Assembly (NCBI GenBank): GCA_002633025.1
Contig: NMRB01000194.1
Location: forward strand, 406,616-470,615
DNA length: 64,000 nucleotides
DNA from: Notospermus geniculatus
Taxonomy: Eukaryota; Nemertea; Pilidiophora; Heteronemertea; Lineidae
Direction of reading: 5' to 3'
The notes under the pieces: generated by a model
What the model saw: the letters and a program-made list of their open reading frames with translations, nothing else
Told to the model about the DNA's origin: nothing
Databases searched by the model: none
Made by a program: the position numbers and the translations under genes
In this document: in pieces, positions 36,330-48,473 of the stretch
Numbering within the stretch: position 1 is the first letter of the stretch
How the letters are laid out: each line of letters opens with the position of its first letter

Positions 36330-38383
36330 CAGTTCGCATCATATATTCAGAAAAAGGCGCCAGAGAAGCTGTTTTTTCCAGAAAAGTAAGCTCATGTGTT
36401 TATAATCGGGTGAAACGAAGGCGGAAAAAAGGCCTTAAAATAAGCGCAATGCTTAAATACGCATATATACGGTAGAGATAAATTGAGTGTAATCGCGTCA
36501 ACACAACCATTTCCACCATCATTCTTCTCCACCGCAAAGTGATGGTACATGCTTATTGCATGAATGTTTTAATGAAACCTATACATTTTTGTGACAAATA
36601 AGAAATTTCAACTAAAATTGCACGGAAAATTAGGCCTCTAACAGCACAGATACTACGGTATGCCGGTGGTTTATTCCTAACAAGCTTTATGGACGCAGTA
36701 TGGATTAAATGTAGGCCCTATTCATTAGAATGCTTGTTCAGGTGAAATCAACAAATTCTGCAGGATGTCTTGTCGTTTTTATGCCATGATATGTCATATC
36801 CTGCTGGGTTCAAGAGCAAAAGTGGCGGAGTTGTTTTGTCAATGTGTTTTCGGCTCGTCAGAATTCAGTGCCATCTAAAAATGCTGGTATTAGCAATCTC
36901 TATTCATTCACAATCCTGACGTTGATCAAGACGCCTTTATCCTAGTTCTTACGTCAAAACCCTGTCTCCTGTCCGAGTATTCGACTCCACACTTGCGGAG
37001 ACTTTGCACTGCTCTTTGTCCCAAGCTGCATGGAAGAGTCACCGGCAGGTGGAGATCTGTTTCACCAGCGGCCATCTTGAATTACCAGCGGCCATCTTGC
37101 CTTGAAAATTGTCCAGGAATCAGGCATGCGCATGGTGTGGTGATGAAGTTGGCGGGAAGACCACATTGAAAGTACGTACATTAGGGTATTCTTCAGACCA
37201 GCCGAAAACATCTTTGTTCGTGAATTGATCAGGAGCAGTCAGCCACGCTTATTGCCAAAAGATGGCAGCAAAGTTCTAGCGTAGCCACATTCGGAACGAC
37301 CTGAGGCGAACTGCTTATCTATCCACTGTGCGGCGCATTTCATCTCGGACACAAGTCCAAGGCAGCCATGTTGTTATCAACAAACCCACGTGACCGACCG
37401 TCGAACTATTTTCGCCGAATTTTGGCCTGCTAAAGACATCCAACCTTATTTCCTGGATAAGTTGAGGCATATTATATATAAACTTACCGATATGTCATCC
37501 AATCTGCCAATTATTGATCAATAACGCAACGTTTTTGTGTGAACTATTTCGTTCATGCGCAGGGTGTGATGAGGCGACCGCATCAAAACCATTAGGAATG
37601 CATTGAAATCGTTGCGCATTCAAGATGGCTGCCTTGGAATTGTGTCCGAGGGGAAATGCGAGTGTCTACGGAAATTGCCGAGCAGTTGCCTTCGGGAGTT
37701 CCGAATGGCGTAGCCACACAGAAGAAAATTCTCTTGATTGGTGCTCATAGGGACTTTCAGCAAGGTCCATATCGTTGATCCGTATCACGTACCACGTATG
37801 ACTTTGATATAAAATGCATTAGCTCGATAGGTGAGACGGTTCGACGATACGGGCCTTGCTGAAAGTCCCTAATATCGAATTGGGCAATAGAGACACCTAT
37901 TGGCCAACTGACTGACAGCTCCTATTGGTCCAAGTCGGCTGGACAGTTTTGAGGTCTAGTTGTGCCAGCGTCGCCAAGCAAGCCGTGCTTCTAGTCAATC
38001 GTGGTTGATTGGAACGCACCCCAAGACATCGATAGATTCATGGGTTGATTTACAGCTGTCAATAAGATTTTGTTTGACTTGTTCGACTTTGTCAAACAGT
38101 AGATGTTGACAATCAATCAACAGGCGGCCTTCTTCGATCAGCGGCCAATTCGCCCATGTGTTTCAGACAATTAATACTCGTCAGTGCCGCGCCCATAAGG
38201 TCCAGGGGTGACCATAGAACACTCGAACTCTCAGAGGAAGACTACGGAAGAGAACGCCGCGCCCAACAATCTAATCGGCCGACAGAACAAGAGATAAGCC
38301 CGGAGTTGCTGCTTAAGAAAACTTAAGTACATTGCGGTCAGCATTGAACAAAAGGAATCGCTTTTTTCTGGATCAAAAACGCC
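36330..38383. other. Intergenic stretch, no supported gene
   Basis: The first part (to about 37115) is the 5' flank of the second Amt unit. It then holds a hairpin element with ATAGGGACTTTCAGCAAGG ends (37747-37870) and an inverted copy of the GTCAGTCAGTTG repeat (37883-37932). No exon chain was found. Confidence 0.55.
37747..37870. repeat. Hairpin MITE, AGGGACTTTCAGCAAGG ends
   Basis: Ends AGGGACTTTCAGCAAGGTCC and its near complement enclose GTATCGTC-like inner pairing. Single copy in the window. Confidence 0.6.
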
Positions 38384-40855
38384 ATGATGTCGTGGATTAC
38401 ACTGACCGCTGCCGTCACCATCTTGTTTGTGTCGACATGCCACGCCAAGGAATATTGCGAACGGGAGCGATGCTTGGCATCTTGTCCCGAAGGCATCCCA
38501 CGGTCGGGAAAGAATCAGGGGCCCAGCGGGCTGTTGACGAAAGTCAAAGCGAGCAAAGCTGGTCCCGCTTGTCACTGTTACTGTGGAGTGGTAAGTAGGC
38601 TACATCTACTTACAGTATCCAAGCAATTACATAATTCTGTGAATGGTTCATCATAAAACTTTCACCGACGACGCTTCGTACCTTTGTCCCAAGGCGCGGA
38701 CAGTTATCATCGACGTTTCGTAGATTTTCCAATCTTGTCCAACAAGAGTGAGGTTTCGCAAATCTGACGATGCTCGAAGTACGAAGTACGAAATCCCGGG
38801 TACGAAATAGGACTTCATTTCCATGACGTAATGTATTTCAGGAGATGGTTGGTAGGCCTACCACAAATATCGCCTGTTGCAAGAGCGTCTTTCATGCGTA
38901 TGACGTTAGACCGATAGAGTTACCTTGAAATTTAGATTCATCTTCCGTTTCCACTCACTTGGTCTTATGATATGCTAAAAGACGCACTGGCAGCAGGGAC
39001 ATTTGTGGTACCAATCATCTCCAGAAATACATTATGTCCTGGAAATGAAGTTGAATTTCGTATATCGTACTTCGGGTTTTGTCAGATTTGTGAGATTTCG
39101 CTAATGGTGAGTTTTCGAAATAACGGCTTGGTTTGGCCAACCACAGCGTATGGCGATATCAGCAATAATTGTGGTCGGCTGAAATCTACTTTTAAAAATT
39201 TACTTCGTCTTTATTTTTGTAGAAAGCAGGTGGAACCTGTGACAGTGACGATGACTGTCGCCCAGGCGCCGACTGTGTGGCAAACGGACGTGACAGCGAA
39301 AGTGGAATATGCAAAGGTAAAGGATGAATAAGTCGAGGTTGGTTCCACCCATTAAGTGGGAATGGCATCGTAAGTTTGGGTTAAACAGGCTGGGAAAGAT
39401 GCCCACCTTGCGGCTACAGATAATTATAGCTCCTGGCGTTGAGTCGGACGGAAAAAAGGACTGGATACGACAGCGTTACTAAGTACCATACATGCAGGTG
39501 CCAGAGCTGAAAACCTGATCACGTGGTCACGTGGTCACTTACATAGAGGTATAATACGGTATAGGCCTACAATGCTGACGAACAAAGTTTCATGGTCATG
39601 AACCCTTTATTGGGACATTTTCGCCAGCGTGTCCGTATACCGTATACCTCATGTAAACCAGGTGTGAAAGGAATCCAAGTCCCCCCTGGAATCCAAGAAT
39701 ACATGGCGAGAGAGACGATGACCATTCGAATATAACCTTACAATAGCGGGCTACTGTTTGGCGGATCTGCATTCCTAGGACGTTGATTCCTGTTACACCT
39801 GCCTTAGCTTAATCTTCAACGATTTTACTAGAATCTGTCATTATCCGTTTGCAGATCTTTGCGATGGCAGAAACAACCTTTACCATCAGTGCTCAACTGA
39901 CAAGGTCACGGGAAAGGTGAAAGTGACGTGCACTATGTATCTTTGTGACAAGAAAGTGGGCCCACAGGTCTGCGCGAATGTTGTTAAGGACTCACAAGTG
40001 CTCACCTCGAAGATGTTTTCAAACGAGTAGGTACACTGTCAGGATAGGCCCAAGCAGTACGAGTGATATTGCCACTTCATAGGTGGCAGCACTGTAGGAG
40101 TGTGGCCTCATCATTCAAATACGAGCGTCGGGCCATCTGGATTGTGGTATCCATCCTCCCACAGCAGGGCTTTGGTCTCGTTCCTTTTCATACACTCCAG
40201 CGGATGAAGAGGAGCGAGGTAAAAACCCCTGCTGTGGGAGGATGTGTGGTATCAGGCCAGAACATCATGATGCAAGGTCATGATGCCGCCTAATTGAAAT
40301 GCTTCGACATGTCTCATCTGTTTCAACTGTGATTAACAAGGATGACACACGTTTAATGTGGGCACCTGCGATTGAAATATGGAACACTAGGCCTAGGCCT
40401 ACTTGAATAATCAAATGGCGTCCTTGAAAGTTTCCAGGAATATTTAGCATGATAATTCGATTTGGGGTAGAGTCAACGACTAAAACACCAACCTGCCAAG
40501 GAAAGTGTTTGGCATCATGGTCGATCAGAAGTTATGATTAGGCCTAGCAGTTAGACTGTGGCGCCTCTGCTGCCGAGAAGGCCGACACTCTGTAAAATAG
40601 ACCGTGAAATTCTAAAATTTGGAGCAAATCATTGAAATTCACCGCAGATTTCAATGTTTCTAGGCACAGTGCGCCCCCTCTTTTCCGAAATCGTGGATCC
40701 GCCCCTGACGTCATACGCATTTTTTTTTTCATTACAGGTGCGAATTCGTCAACGCTGCCTGCAAAAACAGCATCATGTTTCCAGGAGGGAACTACAAACT
40801 TCAAGCGACTGATTGTTCATTTCAACAACAAATCCAACAGCAAATAAAGTATTGA
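38384..40855 (+). CDS. Secreted cysteine-rich protein, family unknown
   Basis: Four exons: 38384-38590, 39223-39316, 39855-40026, 40738-40855 (TGA). Total 591 bp, 196 aa, with all phases joining (0, 1, 0 within GA|G) at GT-AG junctions. It starts with two Met codons followed by a hydrophobic stretch ending STCHA, a clear signal peptide with likely cleavage before KEYC. The mature chain has 18 cysteines, including SCPEG, CHCYCG, TCDSDDDC, DLCDGRN and ECEFVNAAC. No membrane segment follows, so secretion to the extracellular space is expected. AATAAA overlaps the last codons (about 40843) and could serve as a poly(A) signal. I do not recognise the family. Even cysteine number suggests nine disulphides. 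The role is unknown, and extracellular matrix, inhibitor and immune roles are all possible. Confidence 0.75.
40152..40244. repeat. MITE, CATCCTCCCACAGCAGGG ends, copy 2
   Basis: Same ends and inner GAGGAGCGAG block as 26528-26635. It lies in the last intron of the cysteine-rich protein gene. Confidence 0.75.
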
Positions 40856-40889
40856 CGTGTTGGAGCAGTCCGCCTGGCTCCACGACAAG

Positions 40890-41060
40890 CCAAGACGCGC
40901 GGAACTCTCACCAGCCTGCTTAATTGCGGCAAAACTCAATGCGGTAGGGGTATTTCTTTTCAAAATCGGCTGACCTGGCTGAATGACGAGTCGACAGCGT
41001 TGGGTCAATCGACTTTAAAAACACCCTACCGCATTTAGTTTTGCCGCAAACGCTTGGCCT
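40890..41060. repeat. MITE, GCCAAGCG/TTGCGGCAAAACTCAATG family, copy 1
   Basis: The arms TGCGGCAAAACTCAATGCGG and their near complement enclose CAGCGTTGGGTCAATCGA. A more compact copy is at 59265-59383. This copy starts about 35 bp after the stop codon of the cysteine-rich gene. Confidence 0.7.
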
Positions 41061-42656
41061 GGCGTTCGAATCTGCGAGTCTTTTGAAAATCTGATGTCTC
41101 TCACGAGGTTAATATTATGAGAAGACTGTGGACCCTCTTTTTGAGTGCGAGTGATTACAAGCGCTTCTTCGCAACCACATCCCACTCAACAAAAACCAAA
41201 TTGAATCAGTTATAGTCTACGGCGGGCCTTCGTTTTTCTAGTCCCACTGATTGTAGCCGTAATTTCTATCGTTGAAACAACTGTTGCTTTTCTCTATAAA
41301 TATATCTGCATACTCTCATTTCGAGTCCTGTGTTTTTTTTTGCGGAAAATGATGGATGAATAGGCCGACCGGTGTAATATTTTTCATTGCCCCGTCTGCC
41401 AATGCCTCCCAACGAAAGATTGACGGCGGCAGCCGCGACATGACGATGGGGAGGCACTGGTCAAAATGTCTCTGTTTTTGAGTGTCCGCCAATGCCCGCG
41501 CTGTCATACGGGAGGCATTCTCATCCATTACCGGTACCGAGTATTCCCGCCTTGCTGGCAGACTGATCCGAAACCCTCGAAACGCTCCGCTACGTATCAG
41601 CCCAACCTGAACAACAGGGCACAAGCCTCCAAAAAACCTGGTGACGTTGCGTCGGTTTGTGACCCTGACGAACAACAGTCAAATCCGCCATTTTGCGTAG
41701 GGTTATGTGATGCGTCGCGCCTCACAGCGCCGGTGTGGAAGAACTACTTCCGCGGTAAAAGTAGTTCTGAAGAAATGACATTTCTCTGATAAATATTTGC
41801 TACTTTTATTGTATTTTATGATGATTTCAGATGAAATAANATTTGGCGAAATGGGAAGTCACCTTCTCATCTAGACTGGAAGCCCGTCCTAACTCGTTTA
41901 CGTTATGAAATTAGCAAATGTTAGCATTCAGCAAATCCAAAAGCGACACCATCGGTAGGACCAGGTACATGTACTAGTCTACTTCTCATCCATTACCGGT
42001 ACCGAGTATTCCCGCCTTGCTGGCAGACTGGTCCGACACCCTCGAAACGCTCCGCTACGTATCAGCCGCGGAGCGTGTTCGAGCAAGGGACCAGTCCAAT
42101 TTGCTAGAAGCGACGCGGTTTGTTAGGAAATGGAACTAAAGTAATTATGCAGAGCTGACCGAGAAATCGCCGTGTATTGAGTTACTCACTATTTTGAGAA
42201 AAAACTGACTTTATCCCTGAAAATTTCTATAAACATATGAAAGTTTACTTTTATGAATATATTATCGTCATACATGTCCTTTTAAGTTTCATGTGATGCA
42301 TTATTTGAAAGCAGTGAGTGAGTGTGAATCGGACGTGAACATCGACGCCAGCTTTGTACTCTTCTGTCAACAATATTTTCAAGACATGCAAGACAAGACA
42401 TGCAAGAAGTGTCATGAATTTTTGCCCACAAAATCAGGTTTTCCTACCAAAAAGGGCTTTACGATCACTTCATATGTAATCAGTTTTATGGGTTATGCCA
42501 GGTTGTTTCTATCGATGGTTTGAATAAGCTGTCAAAGTGGAAGAAGATTGTTTAAAACATGCATGGGAAAATGAGTGAAAAAAAGGCGACACCAAAAAAT
42601 CACCCCTGCATGCCTGGGCCTCCCCTCTCACCTCTCCAAAAGATTGAGGAAAGTTC
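41061..42656. other. Intergenic stretch upstream of TMEM117
   Basis: No exon chain was seen. An 85-bp block around TCTCATCCATTACCGGTACC (41518-41602) recurs at 41982-42067. An N stands at 41840. The untranslated first exon and promoter of TMEM117 probably lie in the right part but cannot be placed. Confidence 0.5.
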
Positions 42657-45600
42657 ATGAATGAAGTCGATATGGTGGAAAAGAAGTTGGCTGGTTCTTC
42701 TGCCACTGGCGTCACTGCTGATGCTAACCCTGCTGATGAGGCTGAGGGGAGTGCATGTGATATTGATGACGAGGCAGATGGCAGGGGGGATCATGTTGTT
42801 GGTGATGATGGCGTGGGTGGGGGAGTTGCCGTGACCACCTCCACCATTGGCTGCCCATGCTGCCCTTCCGCCTCTGCTGGTGGCAAACCGAAGAAAATCA
42901 CATCTTCTCAATCTCAGGCACAACAGCAGCAGGTAGGTACTAGCACTAGGCCTAGGTATAGGTGTACGTGCACTCTACACTGCAAACCGAAGTGCAGACT
43001 TGGGGCATTCCTCGACATTTGATCAAAAAGGACAAATGGCCTAGCTTAGCTACCTAGGCCTAGGCCAAGGCTATCGGCCTTGTGACTTTCTTTCTTATTC
43101 GGTCGCCAGAAAATCTAATCCAGTTATCTTATCCATCAAAATAATTCTTCAATTACAGAAAGAAAAAGATTATATCCCTCCAGCTCGTCATGTTGCTGTT
43201 ACTGTCACTGCCAAAGAGATTAAAGATGATAGCACAAGATCAAGTCTGCGGTCGGCTGCCTCCCGTCAAGTGAGCGTGAAGAGCTTCCGCTCCGCTGTTG
43301 ATGAAACAGACATGGACCAATTAAGTCAATATTCCTTGTACATGGTCCACGATTTTCGATACTACTTCCAGCATCCGTACCTGCGGCTTTTCATCGCCTA
43401 TTTTGTGACTTTCTGCAATTTTTTGATTTACGCTGAGGATCCAGTTGCCCACAGCATAAAGGAGTGCCGCATACCAGTTGTGGGGAACATGTTTGCTTTT
43501 GTTTGTACGCGCTACCCTCCAAATGGTTGGTCTGCTTTAAAGGTTTTTATCTGGTTGGCGGGAATGATCACTGGCGTCTTTTTTGGCAAGTTTGTCATGC
43601 ATAAGATTGTATTCAGTAAGTATTAGAGTAGGGTAGCTCATCTCTTCAGTTCACAGAACAATATCTATAGCCTATTCTTCTGTCAGATTCAAGCCATGGA
43701 AATGTTCTGTTATTTCATAAGAGGTACAACTCCTCTCCTTGTTTCTGCTCTTCTTCACATGACATATTCAATCACTCCAGTGGCTTGACTTGTCGTTATA
43801 AAGCAGCAAAATAGATAGAAGTCATTGGGCCGTATTCTAGAACCTTCCTTAACTCAAAGGTTTTCCTTTAGCTATTGTTTGCAGGGCAGAATACAAAAGC
43901 TTAAAGTGGACCTTAAAGTTAAGGAGGGTTCTAGAATATGGGCCAATATCTTGATTACTTGTACCTCATTTCAAAGTGTGCATCTCTCTCACAGATAAAC
44001 TGCTCCGGCTGAAAGTGTTCTGCGATGACCAGGGTTCCTGGATGACGATGTTCATGAGCTTGATACTTTTCACGTTCACGTTCTCGTACATCTACAACGC
44101 CTTTCTTCTGATTGGTGGAGACGCAACGATCCCGTACCGTATATCAACTCTGATGGGCATTACAAACTCGTGGTTCATGAAGGCTGCAGCCTGTGGCACC
44201 TGGCTCGGAGACTTGTTCACGGCATGGATGGTAAGAAGTCAAGTTGGCCACTTTCTCCCCTCGTTGACGTTGACTGTCAAAGTGCCAGAGTGGCAACATC
44301 AGTGTCTCATACCTCTAACATTACGGCCCGGTTGCACCAGTCATGCTTAAAATTGAGTTTGAGGCTAACCTCATCAGAGTAAGAGTTAAAAGTTGAGTAC
44401 GACCCCTCTTGCACCAAATATTCAATGTTCTTGAGTATGACTTTGAGCATGAGAATAGCTTGTGCAATGCAATTTGAGGTTGCGAATGACTTATGAGGTT
44501 AGCTTGAGCACGAGGCCGAGCTTAAGTATGACTGGTGCAACTGGGCCTATGGGTTTGACTCCCGATTTTCAAACACCACAGACTTCTTAGGGAGAGGAGG
44601 TTGAAGACTATTCCTTCTAACTAAGCATTCCTGCTCCCATTGTTTTGCTTCTCCAGAGTGTCCTCAAGACAATATACATGTATTATAACATTTTGTTGGT
44701 TGATTTTGTGTCATTAATTGATGGTGGTTATCTGAAACCATGATCTCAAATAGCAATGCAAAGAGTTTTGAATATTCCAGATCACCGACATGATGCTCCA
44801 GGAGAAGCTCTACCCCAACTGGGCCGTGCCGGTACGAAACTGGTGGAAGAAAGGTTGGAACCGAATCATTCTTTTCTGGTCTCTAATAGTCGCCCTAACC
44901 ATCGTTGTCGTCACGGTGATTACAACTGATTACATCAACTGGGACAGCTTGAATCGAGATTTCTTACCGACCAATGAACTTTCGAGGGCATTTTTGGCAT
45001 CCTTTATTCTCGTCATGGATTTGATGATACTCATGCAGGTTTGTCATTATTACGTTTCTTTTAGATGTAACTATTTATGCTGGTAACTTGACGTTGGGGG
45101 TTCAAACCCCTGTTGACACATTCTTTATCTGATGCAGGGAAGGTGACACTAAGTGACTTCTAGGGATTTTCTTCTCTCAGTAATGCCAGTTGTTGTGCTC
45201 TTTCCTTTTTTAGGACTGGGACTTCCCTCATTTCATGAATAACTTTGATATCAAGTTGCCAGGTCTGAATACGGCCCATATCAAGTTTGAGATTCCTAAG
45301 TGTTTGAAGAAGGAGAAATGGATCGTTCACATTTCTAACGTTCACGTTCTCGTACATCTACAACGCCTTTCTTCTGATTGGTGGAGACGCAACGATCCCG
45401 TACCGTATATCAACTCTGATGGGCATTACGAACTCCTGGTTCATGAAGGCTGCAGCCTGTGGCACCTGGCTCGGAGACTTGTTCACGGCATGGATGGTAA
45501 GAAGTCAAGTTAGCCACTTTCCCCCTCTGACATTGGCTGTCAAAGTATCATAGTGGGAACACCAGTGCCTCTTACCTCTAACATTTTGGGTTTGACTCCC

Positions 45601-47500
45601 AATTTTCAAACACCAAGACTACTTAATAAGAGGTGACTGAAGACTATTCCTTCTAAGGCTGCATATCCATAGGCTGTTCGCTTGTGCAGTTTTTCCATGT
45701 TCCATGTTCGCTTGTGGTCTATCACATGGACAATGAACCTTTGTTTGGCTTATTTGTCGTTCCCATTGGCTGTACTCTGCGAACCTTTCCCAATATTCAC
45801 AGCACATATGCCCTCTTGACTGGGAACATAGGGAATGAACATGTTCATTTTTTGCCACAATGCCACAAGCAAACAGCCTATGGATACGAAGCCGTACCAA
45901 GCGTTCCCTTCATTTTTCTTCTCCAGAGTGTCCTCAAGACAATACATACATGTAACATTTTGTGATAACTTGGTCTTTCTCAGGTCATTTTGCCTACTGA
46001 CATGACTCATTGACTGTTGATTGATTTTGGTTGTTAATTGATGGTGGTTATCTGAAACCATGATCTAAATAGCAATGCAAAGAGTTTTGAATATTCCAGA
46101 TCACCGACATGATGCTCCAGGAGAAGCTCTACCCCAACTGGGCCGTGCCGGTACGAAACTGGTGGAAGAAAGGTTGGAACCGAATCATTCTTTTCTGGTC
46201 TCTAATAGTCGCCCTAACCATCGTTGTCGTCACGGTGATTACAACTGATTACATCAACTGGGACAGCTTGAATCGAGATTTCTTACCGACCAATGAGCTT
46301 TCGAGGGCATTTTTGGCATCCTTTATTCTCGTCATGGATTTGATGATACTCATGCAGGTTTGTCATTACATGTATTACGTTTCTTTTAGATGTACATGTA
46401 ACTATTTATGCTGGTAACTTGGGGGTTCAAACCCCTGTTGACACATTCTTCATCTGATGCAGGGAAGGTGACACTAAGTGACTTCTAGGGATTTTCTTCT
46501 CTCAGTAATGCCAGTTGTTGTGCTCTTTTCTTTTTTAGGACTGGGACTTCCCTCATTTCATGAATAACTTTGATATCAAGTTGCCAGGTCTGAATACGGC
46601 CCATATCAAGTTTGAGATTCCTAAGTGTTTGAAGAAGGAGAAATGGATGGTTCACATTTCTGGTCAGTATAACTAACTGTCATAGTGTCATATTTGTGCT
46701 ATAAAAGTCTGTATTAGTGTGTATAATAACTCAATCACTGATTGTTCTTGAAATTGCAGAACTAGTGCTTTTGTGTTTGGTCAAACTGGAGAGGATGACC
46801 AAGGGTTCTCATCATAAAGGGCCAGATGCTGTGGCCTCTTTTTAAAGAAAGTAAATTGAAAACTGATAAATAAGTGTCAAAATCATTGGCCTACAAAACA
46901 GATGGACTGCCACTAAATTGCTTTTTTCTTCCAGGCAAATGGTTCAATTATGGAATTATATTCCTGGTGATGCTGCTGGATCTGAACATGTGGAAAAATC
47001 AAATATTTTACAAACCATTTGAATACGGCCAATACATCGACCCAGAGCACAAAATATTGACAGTGAGAGACATCAACCAACTCGCTGAATACAATCAAAC
47101 CATGCTAACCTTCGCCTACCGATCGACGACGTTCATCAATGGGACGAATTCAACGTTAATGACCAAAGATGTCAAGATGAACTCGGAGTACCGCGACTAC
47201 TCCTTGGGGGTCAAGGCTATTGCGTTCGTTCCCAGTCTGTTGGCTTTCGTCATTTTTGGTCTCCTTATCTTCTTCTTTGGAAGATTTAAACCAAACAGGA
47301 AGGATGTTTACGCAGGTAGGCTTAAAAAACGTAAAAAGCGGCCAAAAAAGAACACATACAATTTGAAAGAAGTTAACACCAGTGCTAAGATTGGGCATAA
47401 GAATGACCCTGAGAATAATAATCCGTTATCTTTCCAGAATGGAAAGGGGTCAAAGAACCCTGAGCAGTCGGGGTATAAATGTCCTAATATAAAAAGCTGA
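42657..47500 (+). CDS. TMEM117: Transmembrane protein 117 (TMEM117)
   Basis: Multi-pass membrane protein. In mammals it is linked to ER-stress responses (family knowledge). The consistent exon chain is 42657-42932, 43159-43615, 43995-44230, 44781-45038 (or the copy 46100-46357), 46539-46662, 46935-47500 (TGA): 1917 bp, 638 aa, all phases match. An in-frame TGA at 42645 precedes the ATG. The first 130 or so residues are an acidic, low-complexity, Gln-ending extension that vertebrate TMEM117 lacks. From HDFRYYFQHPYLR onward the match to TMEM117 is strong (FLIYAEDPVAHS, GSWMTMF, SRAFLASFILV, GKWFNYGIIFLV, NMWKNQIFYKP). About eight hydrophobic segments are visible and the C-tail is basic. Exons 3-5 lie in a tandem duplication that leaves a chimeric exon at 45214-45496. 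Splicing that exon in would shift the frame. Confidence 0.92.
43827..43944. mobile_element. MITE, GGGCCGTATTCTAGAA ends, copy 2
   Basis: Same ends, loop (TAGCTATTGTTTGCAGGG) and size as 25113-25230 and 59021-59126. It lies in TMEM117 intron 2. Confidence 0.8.
44325..44548. mobile_element. MITE, GGCCCGGTTGCACCAGTCAT ends
   Basis: Inverted ends GGCCCGGTTGCACCAGTCAT and its near complement (CTGGTGCAACTGGGCC), with internal GAGGTTAGC/GCTAACCTC and CTCAA/TTGAG blocks. It is present only in the first unit of the TMEM117 duplication. Confidence 0.7.
45657..45902. mobile_element. MITE, CATATCCATAGGCTGTT ends
   Basis: Inverted ends GCATATCCATAGGCTGTTCG and the complement of CAAGCAAACAGCCTATGGAT, further paired by GCTTGTG/CACAAGC. 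It is present only in the second unit of the TMEM117 duplication, in the intron that carries a different element in the first unit. Confidence 0.7.
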
Positions 47501-48473
47501 CTGGTGTCCGTCTCCCAGGTTTACTATCCGACTTACGACAACCCAGTTATGTTAGAATCATCTGTCTGAACACCCCTTCTTTTGGGGAATACACTTAACC
47601 ATTTTAATACTGATCCCTTCTTAAATGGGCTGACACATTTCTGCTGGGGTTGTTCATACCAGGAAATAAAATCGAGGTCTACAACTGAAAATTTCGGCAT
47701 TTAAAGAATGAACTTTGTTCAGTGGCATATATTTTGATACCAAAGTCATGTTTATAAGGAGGAAACTGGTCGCATTTTATTGTTGAATTGGTCACGAGTT
47801 TTTACAGGAAAGTTATAGATAAAATATCAGGAAGTTTTAGATGTATCACATGAAGTGATTGTGGCAGATTGTGACAAGTATTACGATTTTATGGTATTCT
47901 AAGACATATATATTTGTGGAGAAATATTTTTCAATTGTTACTGTTAGTAGCTGGAATTTAGAATTGTGTTGATGTTAACCCGATATACTAGACTGAACAC
48001 CCTATTCTTGAGAAATAGACTTGACTGTGGTGTCGTACTCCATTCCCTCTCATGCTTCGCCTTGGTTTAGCCCATCTCAATGGGGATGGTAGGTGTTAGG
48101 TTTAGAAATAAATAGTAACCAAATTGTGATGGAAAACTCATCGTGAAGGATATTTAGATTCGGCAGGTTTAAGTGTTACTCTGCTGAAAATCCTATATAT
48201 TGATCTCTATATTTGTGTGAAACTTGGATGTCCTATAAAGTCTATGTGATACCTTATACTAATACAATACCAAAAATTACTGTAGATCTGTCAGAATGTT
48301 ATTAGTCATCAGGGCTTGCGATATAGTATATTGCTTCAAGTACTGAACGATGTGAATTACTGTAAAGTTTGCATTTAGACCTATGGTGGAAGTTAAAACT
48401 CAACATCATCCATCTCCATGCACAACCCCACGCCAAAGCCAATGGTGACAAATCTAACCCTTAGTATACTTTG

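Larger units (their letters stand above)
20520..37120. repeat. Segmental tandem duplication carrying the two Amt genes
   Basis: The unit at about 20520-29820 is repeated at about 30340-37115. Similarity extends past the genes into the 3' flank (for example ATTTACTCGACGTGTCTC at about 20541 and 30359) and the 5' flank (for example CAACAAATTCTGCAGGATG at about 28509 and 36748). The units differ mainly by element insertions. Confidence 0.85.
44071..46662. repeat. Tandem duplication inside TMEM117 with breakpoints in exons
   Basis: Unit 1 runs from about 44071 (inside exon 3) to about 45337 (inside exon 5). Unit 2 runs from about 45338 to about 46662. The junction joins exon 5 after ...HIS directly to exon 3 sequence ACGTTCACGTTCTCGTACAT. 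Exon 4 is nearly identical in both (44781-45038 and 46100-46357). The intron after exon 3 carries a different inserted element in each unit (44325-44548 and about 45657-45902). Confidence 0.85.

Noticed and set aside
45090-45115. Second B-box-like GGTTCAAACCC in a TMEM117 intron
   Set aside because: The flanks do not fold as a tRNA, and the same intron text is repeated at 46425 by the duplication.
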